Source: Branchiostoma lanceolatum
Lineage: Eukaryota; Chordata; Leptocardii; Amphioxiformes; Branchiostomatidae
Reading direction: 5' to 3'
Assembly (NCBI RefSeq): GCF_035083965.1
Contig: NC_089737.1
Span: 13,877,029 to 13,941,028, forward strand
DNA: 64,000 nucleotides
Shown: in pieces, positions 33,801 through 45,881 of the stretch
How the letters are laid out: each line of letters begins with the position of its first letter
Numbering within the stretch: the first letter of the stretch is position 1
Notes under the pieces: generated by a model
Database searches by the model: none
Seen by the model: the letters and a program-made list of their open reading frames with translations, nothing else
What the model was told of the DNA's origin: nothing
Program-made: the position numbers and the translations under genes

Positions 33801-36795
33801 TTGCAAGCTAATGATACATACCTCCTCTGATCATTACATTCAAGTTCAAATATATGAAGTAGTCAAACATATGCAAACATATGACCAATGTAAAAGCTGG
33901 ATTTACAATCAATGCAGCAATTATGAATATAATTAAGGGAATGATGATGGTGATGATGATGCAACTATTTCTACACATAACAAAGTAGCTCAGGCACTAA
34001 GCAAACCTCACCTGTATATCAAGCATGATCATGAGGTATGTAGTAAGCATCAGAAGAAATTTCATCAAGCTGTAACATTTTAGATATTGCAGTTAAACAT
34101 GTGAATGTTTATCTGAAAAAGGGGAAGGGATTTCTGCTTACCTTTCAGTGTTTTCATCGCCAACTTTGTCTCCAAGTCCCAGATCTTGATACTGTGGATA
34201 TAAGAAAATACATTGATGGCTTAAGTTAGATACAAAAACTTAAGTGGCTTTTTCTATCAGTATCTGTAACTGGTAAAAGTTACTATAACCACCGGCCTTT
34301 GACGTAACACATGGGCACACGGCGTGGCAGCAGCTGGTTATATCACACTGAACATCTCAGTCCTGTCATACCTAACCTTCGCATATCCAACTGCAAGCGT
34401 TGTTTATAATATAAAGCTATCCAGTGAAAATGCCCCTACCAAACTTGGGGGAATAAATTCCACTGTATGATACAATTGTAGTTCTAGGGAAAACAAACCT
34501 GGGTTGCTAGCTCTCGTATTTGAAATTTAAGGTCATGATTATTTCTTGTTCTTTTCTGAGCTGGTACTGTATCAGATACTTTTGTCCTGTCCAAGGTAGA
34601 TATATAGACACAGAAAGGGAACTTGAAACAAGGTAACACACTCACGTTGCGTCTGCGCCACCTGACACGGCTGTGTTGTAGTCGGGCGCCACACTGATGG
34701 TGTGCGCCGTGCTGTCGTGTCCGTAGCTGTACCACAGCGCCTGGAACGACTCCCCTTCCTCAGACAGCTGCCACATCTCAACAGCACCTGCAACAGGAAA
34801 AAGCCTTCAGTACAGGATAACAAAGTCCTCTTAAATCACGCACAATGCAGTGCAGTATACATATATACCTGGTAACTGACTGTCACTTTCCTTAGGGCAA
34901 TACTGCAGTGTTCTCGCCAGGCCTTTTCAGCATAGGGGCCCCCTATGCTGTGATTTGGACCCCCTATGCTGTGGTCTGGACCCCTATGCTGTGTTTCAAC
35001 CAGCATAGGGGTGTTTCTTTCTGGAAAGAACCTTGTGACCCTTCATAAATCTTATAAAAAGTTCATATTTGGCTTTAGAATGAGGCTGTAACAGAGGAAA
35101 AACTTAACTTCACAAAGTCTATCCCTCAAAATGCAGGAAATAGTGTCTCATTGGGTTATGAATTCAAAAATTTTCCGGGGGAACAAGCCAGACTCCCTAC
35201 TCTGCGGTAATTTCTTCGTAGCTTGCGCCGCGTAAAGTTGGCCTTCTGTACCTGACCCCTATGCTGTGAAAAAATTCTGGTGAGAACACTGTACTGACTT
35301 GTTATACTTCACATTACAGCTAGGTGTCGCTGCTGCAGTGTAAAGAATGTGGTCCCGAACATGACTGAGTTGATATCCCCATATCACTGACTGGAGTAGA
35401 TTTTATGATCCATGCAGCTTCTTTTGATCCGACAAGTCCATCAGTTGTCCTCTGTAGAGCTGTCTCTTCTAACTTTGTTATCCAGCGATCTACCAACCTG
35501 ATGAAACTATTCAGTCTTCGGTACTGGAATCAAGACTGGTGTAACAGCACAGTTTGTGAGAAACACATTGCAAAAGTTAATCAAGCAACTTTGTAAACTG
35601 TGAGACATTTCAGATAGCATCCACTATCTTTCATCAGTGACTAAGGAAAGATAGTGGATACTAATAAGTGGATACTACCTTTCTGACAGCTTTCAATATC
35701 CATCCAGTTGCTTGAGTAACTTTTGTATCAAGTTTTCATAATCATCAGGGCCTTACCCGAATCTGAGGCTACGATTAGTTGGTTATCATTGATGAGCTGC
35801 AGATCGGCTATTCCAGCCTCTGTCTGCACCCCCGCCGTGCACTGTTCCACGTGGGGGGCGACGCTTGGATCCTGGAAGTGCCACAGTGACCCTGTCCAGT
35901 ACCGGCCCGTCAGCCGCGACGCTCCCATAATCAGCGACCCGTCTGAAAAGAAATGAGACAACATTTTTTTATTTATTTATTTGCAAGTACTATCCCGAGG
36001 GCTAATTGCTACATGAAACAATACATAGCAAGGGTATACTGTACAGATCGATAGTGCGAGTAAACAATGTTGACTAGTAGAACACATGGCTATTCTAAAA
36101 ACTACTACGGAATACATTATCTACGCTTTTTGGGTTTGACTTCTTTTTTGGAAGCAGTGGAAGTAATGCCATCGCTCATTTTAATTTTTATATTTTCCCC
36201 TGCCGTTTGGCTCAGACTGTGGCCCAGGACAGAAAAAATTATAGCCTCAACACTGACCAGGGATGATCAAGTACCTTAAAATTGAATGGACATTCATATA
36301 TTTGTGTATAAGTCCTTGTTTAAAATTAAATGCAACATAATATTTGAGAAAACTCTTTGACACATAATTGGGGACAAACACTTTGCAATGTCATAGTCAA
36401 AACAGGCAACTCGTCATGGTCAAATACATAATTAATTATAGCAATTTATACTTGATATCAGTTTATGTATTTAACGTTAACTGCAAAAATCATGTTTTTT
36501 TTTGCATTTATTTAGTAGTATAACTTTATACATAACGTTACATTTAGTCTCGAATGTATGTACATATACGTTATATGCACAGATCAAATCTGTATAGTCT
36601 AACGGGTCTCTACAAATGTATAGAACGAGAAGATCTAAAAGCTGTCATTGTCATAAAACAAGAATTATACATCAGTATTTTGTTTTAAAATTATTACTAG
36701 TATATCAAACGCTCTGATTTTGTGTAAATTTTTTTACCTGATCGACTCCGGAGCACTTCCAAGTGCCGGTCCATTGCTGCCGGTACGTCCGCCAT
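30824..36795 (-). CDS. WDR77: Methylosome protein WDR77/MEP50 (complete, 11 exons)
   Basis: WD40 partner of the arginine methyltransferase PRMT5; the complex dimethylates Sm proteins and histones. Exons (minus): 36738-36795, 35757-35942, 34646-34787, 34142-34191, 33705-33775, 33414-33468, 32966-33037, 32529-32646, 31850-31918, 31249-31339, 30824-30928. All introns are GT-AG and phases agree, giving 338 aa, close to the 342 aa of the human protein. Family matches are strong: exon 2 has MGASRLTGRYWTGSLWHFQD and GVQTEAGIADL, exon 4 IKIWDLETKLA, exon 6 ALMWDTRKEKA, exon 9 WLATVSDDCDVVV, exon 10 VRGVSWSPAG and CGWDTK, exon 11 VFHHKLSG. The ATG lies in AAAATGGCGG. Exon 8 has its 3' edge repeated downstream (separate entry). 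The start is 507 bases from the divergent ATP5PB start. I saw no clear polyadenylation signal. Confidence 0.95.
31020..31150. repeat. CA-rich simple sequence
   Basis: Alternating ACAC, ATAC and AC-rich runs lie in the last WDR77 intron. The Cys/Val-rich minus frame over it is an artefact. Confidence 0.85.
31560..31655. repeat. Dispersed hairpin-repeat tail
   Basis: AGTTGCTTGAGTAACTATTGTAT...CTAGATGTCTAATGTTCATTGA matches the tail of the copies at 35.7 and 45.3 kb. It lies in a WDR77 intron. Confidence 0.55.
32138..32528. repeat. Minisatellite made of WDR77 exon-8 edge plus GT repeats
   Basis: Three extra copies of the last 40 bases or so of exon 8 with its donor follow the true exon. The exon ends (AAG or GAG before the donor) fall at 32529 (genuine), 32408, 32271 and 32138, spaced 121-137 bases, each unit containing (GT)n and GACTGTGTGTGTG. 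The extra donors read GTCAGT (two) and GTTAGT. Confidence 0.9.
34484..34575 (-). pseudogene. LINE RT C-terminal fragment in a WDR77 intron
   Basis: The minus frame reads VPAQKRTRNNHDLKFQI, similar to the AQKRTINSHTFKCQ fragment at 13.5 kb. It is short and only pattern-based. Confidence 0.4.
34908..35292. mobile_element. MITE with CAGTGTTCTC ends
   Basis: It starts CAGTGTTCTCGCCAG and ends CTGGTGAGAACACTG; TACTG borders it on both sides, a possible 5-bp duplication. Inside, CCCCTATGCTGTG recurs several times, once inverted. It lies in WDR77 intron 2. Confidence 0.75.
35595..35735. repeat. Dispersed hairpin repeat copy
   Basis: CATTTCAGATAGCATCCACT and CTATCTTTCATCAG pair with GGAAAGATAGTGGATAC, followed by the tail CCAGTTGCTTGAGTAAC. 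It lies in WDR77 intron 2. Confidence 0.7.
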
Positions 36796-37302
36796 TTTAA
36801 CTCTCTCAGGAGACCAAAGACGAGATAAAACCTTGATTCGGCTTGTAGAGTAACTGTCGGCGAACAGAAGCTTGATGAACTTGAACAATGCTCAAGATCA
36901 GATGCAGCCAAATGTCACGTTTTGTTTTCTTGGGGATGAACCATGTGTGCCGGTGGATCAAACCACTTGCTTAGAGGGTTGTCTCTTTTAAATCACCTGT
37001 GTTTTACCCTCATCGTAGCTAAAGGACATATGTCTTCAGATTTTACTTCTTATTCTCGATCAGCTGTATATTAAGACTTCAACGTATATTCTGAACATAC
37101 AGCATCTTTTAATTAAATCAATTGCTCCCTGTAAGTCATTTTGGTATGACCAATAATCTCTCGTTTTGCGGCTTGTGGTAAAATAGATGTTGATATTTTA
37201 CGTCAGTTTTTACTCTCTTGCGGCAGTGTCGGGGTTTCCTGTGTTGCGCGGAACGGGTTCAGCGGCCATTTTTTTCGGAGCCGGGATTTTGGTCGGAAAA
37301 AG
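36796..37302. promoter_or_regulatory. Divergent promoter region between WDR77 and ATP5PB
   Basis: Only 507 bases separate the two start codons, so both transcripts must start in this interval. It contains GCGGCCATTTTT just before the ATP5PB start, whose complement resembles a YY1 site, and WDR77 starts in AAAATGGCGG, also YY1-like. No TATA box is obvious. Transcription start sites cannot be placed from sequence alone. Confidence 0.7.
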
Positions 37303-40300
37303 ATGTTGTCCCGGTTGGCTGCTAGATCAGGTAAATTAATGTCTTTTGAAGGCAAAAATAATTCATACTGTTTGCGTTCTAACGTTTTTGCAGGTAGAGT
37401 TGTTTTCTCCTTCGTGTTGTCACCGCGTAGTTATTTGTGGGACGATAAAACTGGTTGACCTTCATGAAGGGGGAGGGGGGCATAATTTTTGCACCGGTAG
37501 GTCAGCAGAATCTTCCCAAGTTGACACTGACAACTGTAACCAGTAGCAACTACCAGTGACACAGCCGAAATGAGGATGTGCAACAATGTGGTCGGTCGTA
37601 TGAATTCACGTTCAAATAGATATGGAAGTGGCTACTGACAGGATGATCCTGTCAACAGTGGAAAAATTCGCACTGTTGACAGGATTATCATCGTATCAAT
37701 GATTTAACAATTACAGACCAAATAAACAATTTTGTAGAAGCAAGGGGTTATTGTCAAATTATCGTGTTCTCTGATCTCTTAACTGACATCCATCCAGTTT
37801 TGATTTTATGATGTCATTCTACTGGGAACTTATTTTTAGCGTTACTTACCTTAAGAGCAAGTATGGTAAATCATGAAATATTTGTGGTTTTATTTACGTC
37901 AGATCGCGAGCACATGCTCTGCCTTACTACTGTATTATTTCAGTTGCAATTTTAAAATGCTGTAAATAAGGTATAAAGGTATAAATGCCACCTTTAGAGA
38001 AATTAAGTCTGCAAGTTTTAAAAAGCTTTACGATGGTGAAAGTTCAGATAATGTGGTTAATTCAATAATTGCATAAACTTCAAGCTCAACTTCATATCTA
38101 ACACCTGTACCTCTCCCCAGCGGCGGTGGTTGCCCAGCAGCACCACGGAGCCCGGGTGTGCGTCGTGGCGCCGTCTCGGCTGTTCCACTGCTCAGGGCAG
38201 CATGGCCGCCCCATCGAGCCACTGCCAGAGGAGGGAGGCAAGGTCAGGATGGGCGTCTTCCCCGAGGAGTGGTTCCAATTCTTCTACAAGAAAACTGGTG
38301 TCACTGGTAAGAATCTTTTTTATGTTCCTATATGTAAGTTCCAACTTGAATAGAAGAGAAGGTGGTCATCATTATCTTGCGTCCAGATTTTTATTTTTGC
38401 GTCCAGAAGGTGGTCAGTTTATCACAAATTCTTCCTGTTCAGAATTCCAACATACATTGGACGATCAAAATGTCTTCCTGACTTAAATTTGTATGTCAAG
38501 TCTTGTTACCCCTCTAGCAAGGTTTAAAGAAATACTAGTTGACTCTATGTTTTACATAAAGTAAATACCATTTTAATTCCAACGCTATCATTTAGAGTCT
38601 GCGAACTTAGTATGTTTAATGAACATTTCAGCATTTCTAAACTTAAGTACAATGGTTATATTTGACCACAAGTGGTTGGGAAAAAACTTGAAAGTCTAGA
38701 CTAGGAACTTCTTGAGTGTAATACTAGTAACATGCATTGGTGATTGGATAGAATTGATATCGTATGTCATCGTAATGAATAATTAGGATTGTATTTTCTC
38801 AGAGTTACTACTTGCGGCAATGGCAAATGTTCTAACATATGGTTTTCTCTCCTACCCCATGCAGGCCCCTATGTGTTCGGAACTGGGCTTTTGGCAACAC
38901 TTATGTCCAAGGAATACATAATCGTCAACAACGAGTTCATTGCTGGAGGAATTTTCGTAGGCTTCGTGGTGTACTGTGTCCGGAACTACGGCCCTACCGT
39001 TGCCACCTATGCAGACAAACTTCGCCAGGTGGGTTATGTGTTGTTTTCATTAAAAAAATGACATTACCAGCTTACTACAGTTCTTACTTTGCAGTCATTG
39101 GTTGGGTCATACCAAATATTCTAGAAATGGTACATACACGTAGCACTCAGCACTTATGAGGAAGAGTATGGGATCGATTAATGTTGAACACACACTGCTA
39201 CCAGTGGACTAGCCCCTTTGATGTATGTCGTGCTTGCACAACTGTGTGGCCCAAGGGCTAATATAGAAATGGAGATTGGTACCACCTATATACCAAAAGG
39301 TTTTAACTTTAATCATGGTCTTTTTGACTAAAATTATAAGCTTGATCAGGTTGATTCAATTTCATTTATTTTCTCTGCATTTTTTGCTCTTCAGTCTTCT
39401 TCTGCTACTTTAACTTGTTTTGTCATAGGTTATTCAACCTCATCCTAGATGAAAAACGTCTATATATCTGATATTACAGGAAAGAGTTGACTTCATCGAT
39501 AACAAGAAGGGCAGGTTCATGGGAGACTGTGAAAACGCCATCGAAACCGAGAAGAAGGAACAATGGCGGGCTGAGGGCGTCGACTACCTGTTTGAAGCCA
39601 AGAAGGTAACAACAGTGTTAGCAATAATTTCTTGATTGAATGATGTATAGAAAATATAACGTCAAACCCTTCACGAGTAGTACAGCCTCTGCGTAAGGAT
39701 CACTTGGCCATTGTGACCATTTTTATTGGTCTCGTAGATAGTTTTGACACAAACATTAAGAATCTTGTCTACAGACATAAGATATAAGCCCCCAAATACT
39801 CGAGTCTGACCCCCTCATCACTGGGAAAAACAGACGATCAAACAGAGTGAGTGTGAGTGAGACAGTACAGTGGCCATCTGTCTACTTTGACATTTTCAGT
39901 GACCAGTTTCTCTAGATTTATTGAGTGGTCACTATAGACAGATTTGACCGTTAAGTCTTCATTGTTGTGCTCTTCCAACATCACAGTAATTTGACTGGAC
40001 ACAGAAGCATAATGAGAAGTGTTGAAGATCATGGTATCAATTTTTGGTGTCTGTTTTTGCTGTCTGACACTAAATATCTCTATGTTGTTCTTCACAGGCC
40101 AATGTAGCCATGCAGCTGGAGACTGCCTACCGTGAGAGAGTACACGAAGTTTCCAACGCTGTCAAGAGGCGACTGGTATGTGTACAAATTGTATTTTAAG
40201 TTTTTTTGAACTTGTAAGCCTCTTCGTAATTATGTATGTATCAACAAGGCTGTTCTCAAATAGCAAAAATTAACTTTAGTGTACTTGGAGTAACATTTTT

Positions 40301-41072
40301 CAGTTCTAGTTCTTGAATTTTGCATATTTTTTCTATCAAATTGTGATAATTGTCTATTTTTGTATGCCCATACATAGATTTTTGAGTTGTGTATGACAGT
40401 TATAAAGGTGTTGTCACTGTTGTTTTTTGTACAGGACTACCAGCTGGATGTAGAGAACACCCAACGTCGCATGGCCCAAGAACACATGGCCGACTGGGTG
40501 GTCAACAATGTGGTCACGAGTATCACCCCTCAACAGGTAACTTCCGTCATAAACACACAGAAATAAATGGTCAAATATAGACTATGTGGTATGTATGTTA
40601 CGGATGATTTGAGACAAGAAACTAAATCAAAATTGCCCTAGAAGACCACTCAGGGGACTGATAAATCTGGTCTATATGGACAGGTGTCCACAGTTGACTG
40701 GGGTTCGTAAGGCAGCCGCAAAAAGTGGTCACGTTGGCCAAGTGGTCCTTGTGTAGCTAGGGATAGTCACTATACTAGCCAGGTTTGACTGTAGTGGTTC
40801 ACTGGTTTATGTGTATTTTAGATCATTTGGAACTTGCAAAACTTGTTAATAGCATAGCAGTATCTCCAAAAGTTTTTTGCCAATAAGTCAATGATTCCAC
40901 AGTACATGTAGATATTGCTGAATACGTTTCTTCTACATACACTTTTGCTTGAGCTTTGATGAAATTTAGCCTGATGACTTATGTATTTTTTTTCCGTTTT
41001 TCCCTTGTCCAGGAGAAAGAAGCTATTGCCAAGTGCATTGAAGACCTCAAGCGAATGGCCAAGGCTTCCTAA
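37303..41072 (+). CDS. ATP5PB: ATP synthase peripheral stalk subunit b, mitochondrial (complete, 7 exons)
   Basis: Subunit b of the peripheral stalk that holds F1 against rotation in mitochondrial ATP synthase. Exons: 37303-37330, 38121-38306, 38865-39028, 39480-39605, 40098-40175, 40435-40536, 41013-41072. All junctions are GT-AG and in phase, giving 247 aa (human 256). The N-terminus MLSRLAARS plus a basic, acid-poor stretch is a mitochondrial presequence. Exon 2 has MGVFPEEWFQFFYKKTGVTG. Exon 3 carries the membrane hairpin (about residues 72-112), with GPYVFGTGLLATLMSKEY and VGFVVYCVRNYG. Exons 4-7 are the charged helical stalk (ERVDFIDNKKGRFM, YQLDVENTQRRMAQEHM). The stop TAA is at 41070-41072. 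It diverges from WDR77 and converges with KIF9. Intron 1 holds a short hairpin near 37.65 kb. Confidence 0.97.
39660..39970. repeat. Dispersed intronic repeat (GTGACCA family)
   Basis: GTAAGGATCACTTGGCC, AAGAATCTTGTCTAC and GTGGTCACTATAGACAGATT resemble 32.77-32.89 kb and 40.64-40.80 kb. It is probably a degraded MITE family with ends like AGACAGGTTTGACTGT. Confidence 0.55.
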
Positions 41073-41247
41073 CCAGTTAAACCTGCGTGTGTACAGTTCA
41101 AATCAGTAGACAAAATCTCCTGCTTTAGATCAAGTATCCAATACTACCACATGGAATATCCAGACTTTATGAAGAGAATGTGTAAGTTTTAAGAAGAGTA
41201 CAGTCGGCTTGTCAAAGCACTGAAACTTCTTGTCATGAAAGTCCATA

Positions 41248-41253
41248 AATAAA
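41248..41253 (+). terminator. Polyadenylation signal of ATP5PB
   Basis: AATAAA lies 176 bases after the ATP5PB stop. It is the first canonical signal downstream. Confidence 0.65.
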
Positions 41254-41991
41254 TATGTCAACATTGCCAGTGGCCAAATCTGTGTCTGTTTTTGCTTGCC
41301 TATTGTCTAAGGATACATTTTGGTTGAGTGAATGTGTGTGAGGCAATGCTGACTTTACTAATACAGTAATAGGTCAGTCAAATAACTAACTACTTTTACT
41401 TTTTAAGCTACCCCCTGAACATGATACTTTGTCAACGATAAAATGAGAAGAAATATATTGCATATAGATTTTATTTCTCTTGTCTCACAACACTAGATAT
41501 TATTTGTTTAAAGATACAACATAGACATTAAATTTTTCAATATTTTCTCGATGACACAAAGGGTGTGGCTACCATCCATGCTCCAATACTAGTGGCATTA
41601 TTTCACTGCTGGTTCAAAGTAACCAGTTCAGAAAGCTACATATGTAACAGATGACCTAAGTTGAAGCATTTCCGTCCTTATACTTTTTCAAATCATAAGT
41701 GTGGAATTCTTTGAATCAGACTAAAAGAATATACAATTCTGGACGGAAGTATACAGGATTACAATAAATGTTACTTTATGTACAATAAGGTGAATACAAT
41801 ATACATGTGTGGCTTTGATACTATTTGACACCTCTACAATCACAAAAAACTGTCCGCAAGCAAGATTCTTTGAACTTTGCATTCTACCTGTTATAAAACC
41901 TGTGGTAATTTTACATTGGAGTATGCAGTAGGCTGTAGAACTTAGAATTCTAGGTTTTAGTATATGTATGTAAAGCCTAAAAGTAGATTGT

Positions 41992-44900
41992 TCATGGTTT
42001 TCGGAAAGAGGCAGGCTGCCGCTGTGCTGCGTTTGTCGTCTGCCGCCATTCCGTGCGGACTTTGGCGTTGTAGAATGGCGCAGCATCGGGGTCAAGCAAG
42101 TCCTGCTGGAGCCTCTCGAACTTCTCCTGCTCGTCCTCTAGCGGCGCCCGACTCCTGATCATGGTTCCCGCGCGTATCCCGATTCCCTCCATCGTGCTTG
42201 AGATCGGGTCATCTACGGCAAGGAAACTCTCAGAGTACCAGGCATCGAACTCCTGGATGAGCCTTTGCCGGCACTGCTCGACCAATCGCTGGCAGTACTG
42301 GACCTCCTGTTTGACAGCTCGTAGCTCATCGTAGTCGCGGCGATAGCCGGCCTTCAGGTCCTTCAGCTTCATCAGCAGTTCGTACTCATCCTCATCGATG
42401 ATCGTCTCCCCTTCTTCATCCACGAACTCGCCTTGTTCGAGACGCTCGTTTCGCTTCCGCTCGATGATCATTCGCGTCTTGTCGATCTCCTGCTTGGTCT
42501 CGTTGACCGACTGCGCCAGTTTCTTGCACAGCGTCTTCTTGTTGACCAGGATCTCCTTGTTCTCCGAGAGGATGCGGTAAATCTCGCTCCCCTTTTCCTT
42601 CTTGAACTCCTCGAATGCCTCCGTGCGCGGCGGGGGAGTGGTGGGGCGTGTAGCCGGGGCGTGGGGTGTGGCAGGGGTAGCGTTAACAGACACGGTCTCC
42701 CCTGTAGGCAGCTTACCCGTACTTATGTCCTCCTGTGGTGTCTCCCGTGTGCTCGGAGTGGGGCTCGCCACACCCTTGGGCCCCGTTGGGCTGGCTCTCT
42801 CCTTGCCTTTCTTAGCTTTCGGCTTCTTTGCTGCAATGATGGGTGCATTAGCCATTTTCGACGAGGGGGGTGCGACACCAACGCCAAACCCTTGGCCATC
42901 CAGCTCCCCAACTTGTCCCCCTTTTCCATCACCCCCAACTCCTTCTTGTAAACCGACACCGACTCCCTCCCCCTTCTCTAACAGCGTGTATTTCTCTCTC
43001 AACTTGGCCTCCATGGCACCCTCCATGTTCTTCACTGCACCCTTGAACATGGCGAAGACTTCCTTCACCTGCCTGATGTTGACGATTTCGATCTCGTCCA
43101 GATTGTCATTCAGGTAGAGATGCACCTGTCTCTGCAACTCGATAAGCTGAGATTCGGCGAGGGGGTCGTACGACACCTTGGCTCTGTTGGACAGCGTATC
43201 GTGCATCGCGAGTTCTTGTTTTAGGTGGCGAATCTCGTGCTCCAGTTGTTTGACCATGAGGACGGGGTCGTATCGGGTGTTGATGCTGGGTTCGTTGGAA
43301 ATGCACATCATACGCGAGGCGAACCGCAGGGTGGAGATCGTTTCCTCGATCTGCGTGGCTTCGCCCCAGATGTTTGCTATGAGGATTGTCTTACAGTTCC
43401 CGCCAATCGAATCCTTCAAGGCATGCGTGAGCTTGGACTGGCGGTATGGGACATGTTCTCGGTTCTTGTCCGCAAGGGCGATGATCGCCTGCTCCAGGAA
43501 GGTCAGTGACTTGTTGATGTACATCGCTTCCCGCTGCACGTTTCCGGACGATCCTGTCTTCTTGAGACGCTCGGACCCGGCCAGATCCACGAAGTTGAGC
43601 TTGGACACGGTGTACGCGGCCTTGGACTGTGTGCGCGACCTGGACTCCACATGGATGGTGAAGATACAGTGGGATCGTGAAGAGTTCTTGTTCAGGGAAT
43701 GCATAGCGATCGCTCGGTTAGTTTCGCCTTCGAACAGCAGATTGAGTGCCTCCTCTTCGTTGTGTGCGACGTGAAGCGACAGCCCCTTGACGCTGACTCC
43801 ATTCTCATCCTCTACGATAGCCATGGGGCTCGTGTCAGCAGCGGTTTCAGGGAGGGTCGATAGGAGGTCGAACATAGCCTCATTGTAGATTTCCAGGTAG
43901 GAGATCCGTACAGTGATGGCTTGCTCCACTCTCTCGTCAACCTCACGGAAGGTTTGTGCGATGGCGCGAGGAATGATACCCCTCTGGTAGAACCCTTCCG
44001 TTGCCCCGGTGATGCTAAATGTTTTCCCGGCTCCCGTTTGGCCGTAGCACATGAGCGTGCCGTTGTAACCGTCCAGGGTGGATGTCACCATGTCACTAGC
44101 GACCTCATCAAACACCTGTAAAGATAGAAATAGAAACTTTAGGATATAAATTTGACTTCTTTCTTTCATGTCAATTTTATCTTATGTATACCTCATAACT
44201 CCCATGCTAGCATTCTCATTTTCTTAGGTTTGGGGGAGGCACATTTTGATATGAGCTATAGCTAAAGTTCTTGAGGGGAGGCAGGGTTGGGCATTATGTT
44301 TTGCTGCCATTCTATTTATTTTATGTTGTGGACCCAAAAGTCTTTCCACACACCTAAATTTTCAGGTTAGGTGCACTAGTGCACCTATTCCCAATAATGA
44401 ATTTCAAGCCCTGCAATGTCTTTATATATGTGAGCAGGGCTCGAAATTCATTTTTGGAAATAGGTGCACCCAAGCAAAAAAATTAGGTGCACAGAAAGGA
44501 TTTTGGGTGCACCACACAAAATTAAGGTGAATGTCAGCAAAATCCAATCTGTAATTCGATAACTACATCCTACATGTTAACTTCAACATTTGTAATACAT
44601 CAAATAAAGTACATCAAAGTTATAATACTTTTCTGATACTTACATTTCAAGAATATTGTGTATACTAGGTTATACAATAGCACCTTTACCCTATAGCGTA
44701 TACAAAACCAGTGCACCTACAGTGAAAATTTAGTTGCACAGCTCCAGTTTTTGGTGCACACAGGTGCACAAGCACCCACTGTTTCGAGCCCTGGTGAGTA
44801 AACAATAAGATAAACAACGAACCTGGTCCTGGCTGGAGTTGTGCAAGATCCCATCCATCTTGAACTGCCATTCCAGCTGCTGGTTATTGACCACGCCGCG

Positions 44901-45032
44901 GCGGTCGTCCTTTGGGATCCGTGCTGTTACCGTTTTCTTGTCGTCATGGAATTTGATGAGCTCTTTGGCGAAGTACGGCGTTGGACGGGTGCGGACGAAA
45001 CAGCGGACCCTCTTACCTCTGGTGGCACTCAT
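41992..45032 (-). CDS. KIF9: Kinesin-like protein KIF9 (complete, two coding exons)
   Basis: Kinesin-9 family motor of cilia and flagella, microtubule-dependent ATPase. Coding exons: 44823-45032 and 41992-44115, joined in phase 0, 777 aa (human 790). The start MSATRGKRVRCFVRTRP sits in GCCACCATGA. The motor domain covers about residues 1-345: P-loop GQTGAGKT at 95-102, NKNSSRSHC (switch I) near 210 and VDLAGSERL (switch II) near 245. Kinesin-9 features include RRGVVNNQQLEWQFKMDGIL, SYLEIYNEAMFDLLSTLP and the tail LEQGEFVDEEGETIIDEDEY. A Pro/Thr/Lys-rich linker separates motor and coiled-coil tail; the C-terminus AAPFYNAKVRTEW matches KIF9. One exon encodes 707 aa, unusually few introns for this gene in animals. 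A 5'-UTR exon probably ends at 46713. Confidence 0.96.
44385..44800. mobile_element. Inverted-repeat element in KIF9 intron
   Basis: GGTGCACTAGTGCACCTATT...TTTCAAGCCCTGC and GCAGGGCTCGAAATTCATT face each other, and CACTGTTTCGAGCCCTGG closes the right side. GGTGCAC is repeated throughout. Boundaries are approximate. Confidence 0.6.
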
Positions 45033-45159
45033 GGTGGCAGAATTCACTGGAAGGAGAAGACAACAAATTATTATCAATACACCAATGTCTGATATTAAAA
45101 ATTACACATCGTATACACACAAATTAAATCAAACAACAAAAGTTACTGGAAAAATTCTC

Positions 45160-45345
45160 TAACAAGTTAGACACTTTAGAAATCTTTCATCAGTGAATGA
45201 AAATGTTCAGTTATATTCTCATGAAAGATAGCGGACGCTATCTGAAACATCTGACTCTTTTGAGAATTTATCAAGTTGCTTGGTTCATTTTTTATTATGC
45301 AATGTTTTACCTGGATGTCTAACCTTCATTGACACATTACATTTA
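45160..45345. repeat. Dispersed hairpin repeat copy in KIF9 intron
   Basis: AATCTTTCATCAGTGAATG and CATGAAAGATAGCGGACGCTA, then TCAAGTTGCTTGGTTCATTT and ATGCAATGTTTTACCTGGAT, as in the other family members. Confidence 0.75.
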
Positions 45346-45881
45346 TACATGGGCACCATAGCCCCCATTATGAATACATTATATGAAAAGAAACAAATAA
45401 TGCATGGATGAATGTAGGTATGGTTGCACACTTTCCACCACAATCAGTATAAGTACTCGTTCAAAGTTCTCAGTTCTGACCAAGGATTCTTCAAGCATCA
45501 AATTAAAGTTAATCCACCCACTTATAACACTTACACTAGTTTGCAATTTTAACACAAGATCCATTGGACAACTAAAAAATGTTTGCATGTAATCAGAAGT
45601 AGATTTAAACAACCCCCTAGTGGTGATCTGGACAAATATTGTTCAGAATCTCTTGTAAACTAAAGTCTTCAAAGACTGCCAGTCTTTTTGTGATGATGTT
45701 TATCACACCAGTTTTTGTACACAGCTTCAGAGTTTGCTGAGGTCTGTTGACCTTTATGGTTGGTTTGATCAGTTGAAAGTGCTTGAGACAAGCTGGCCTC
45801 TTAGTAACACTTGTGTAATGTACTCAGCGAACTGTTGAACATGAGACATGGGTGTACCCCTCTCCCCAAATATGACTGAAA

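Noticed and set aside
42433..43774. Plus-strand frames of up to 198 codons opposite KIF9
   Set aside because: They are antisense shadows of the GC-rich KIF9 exon.
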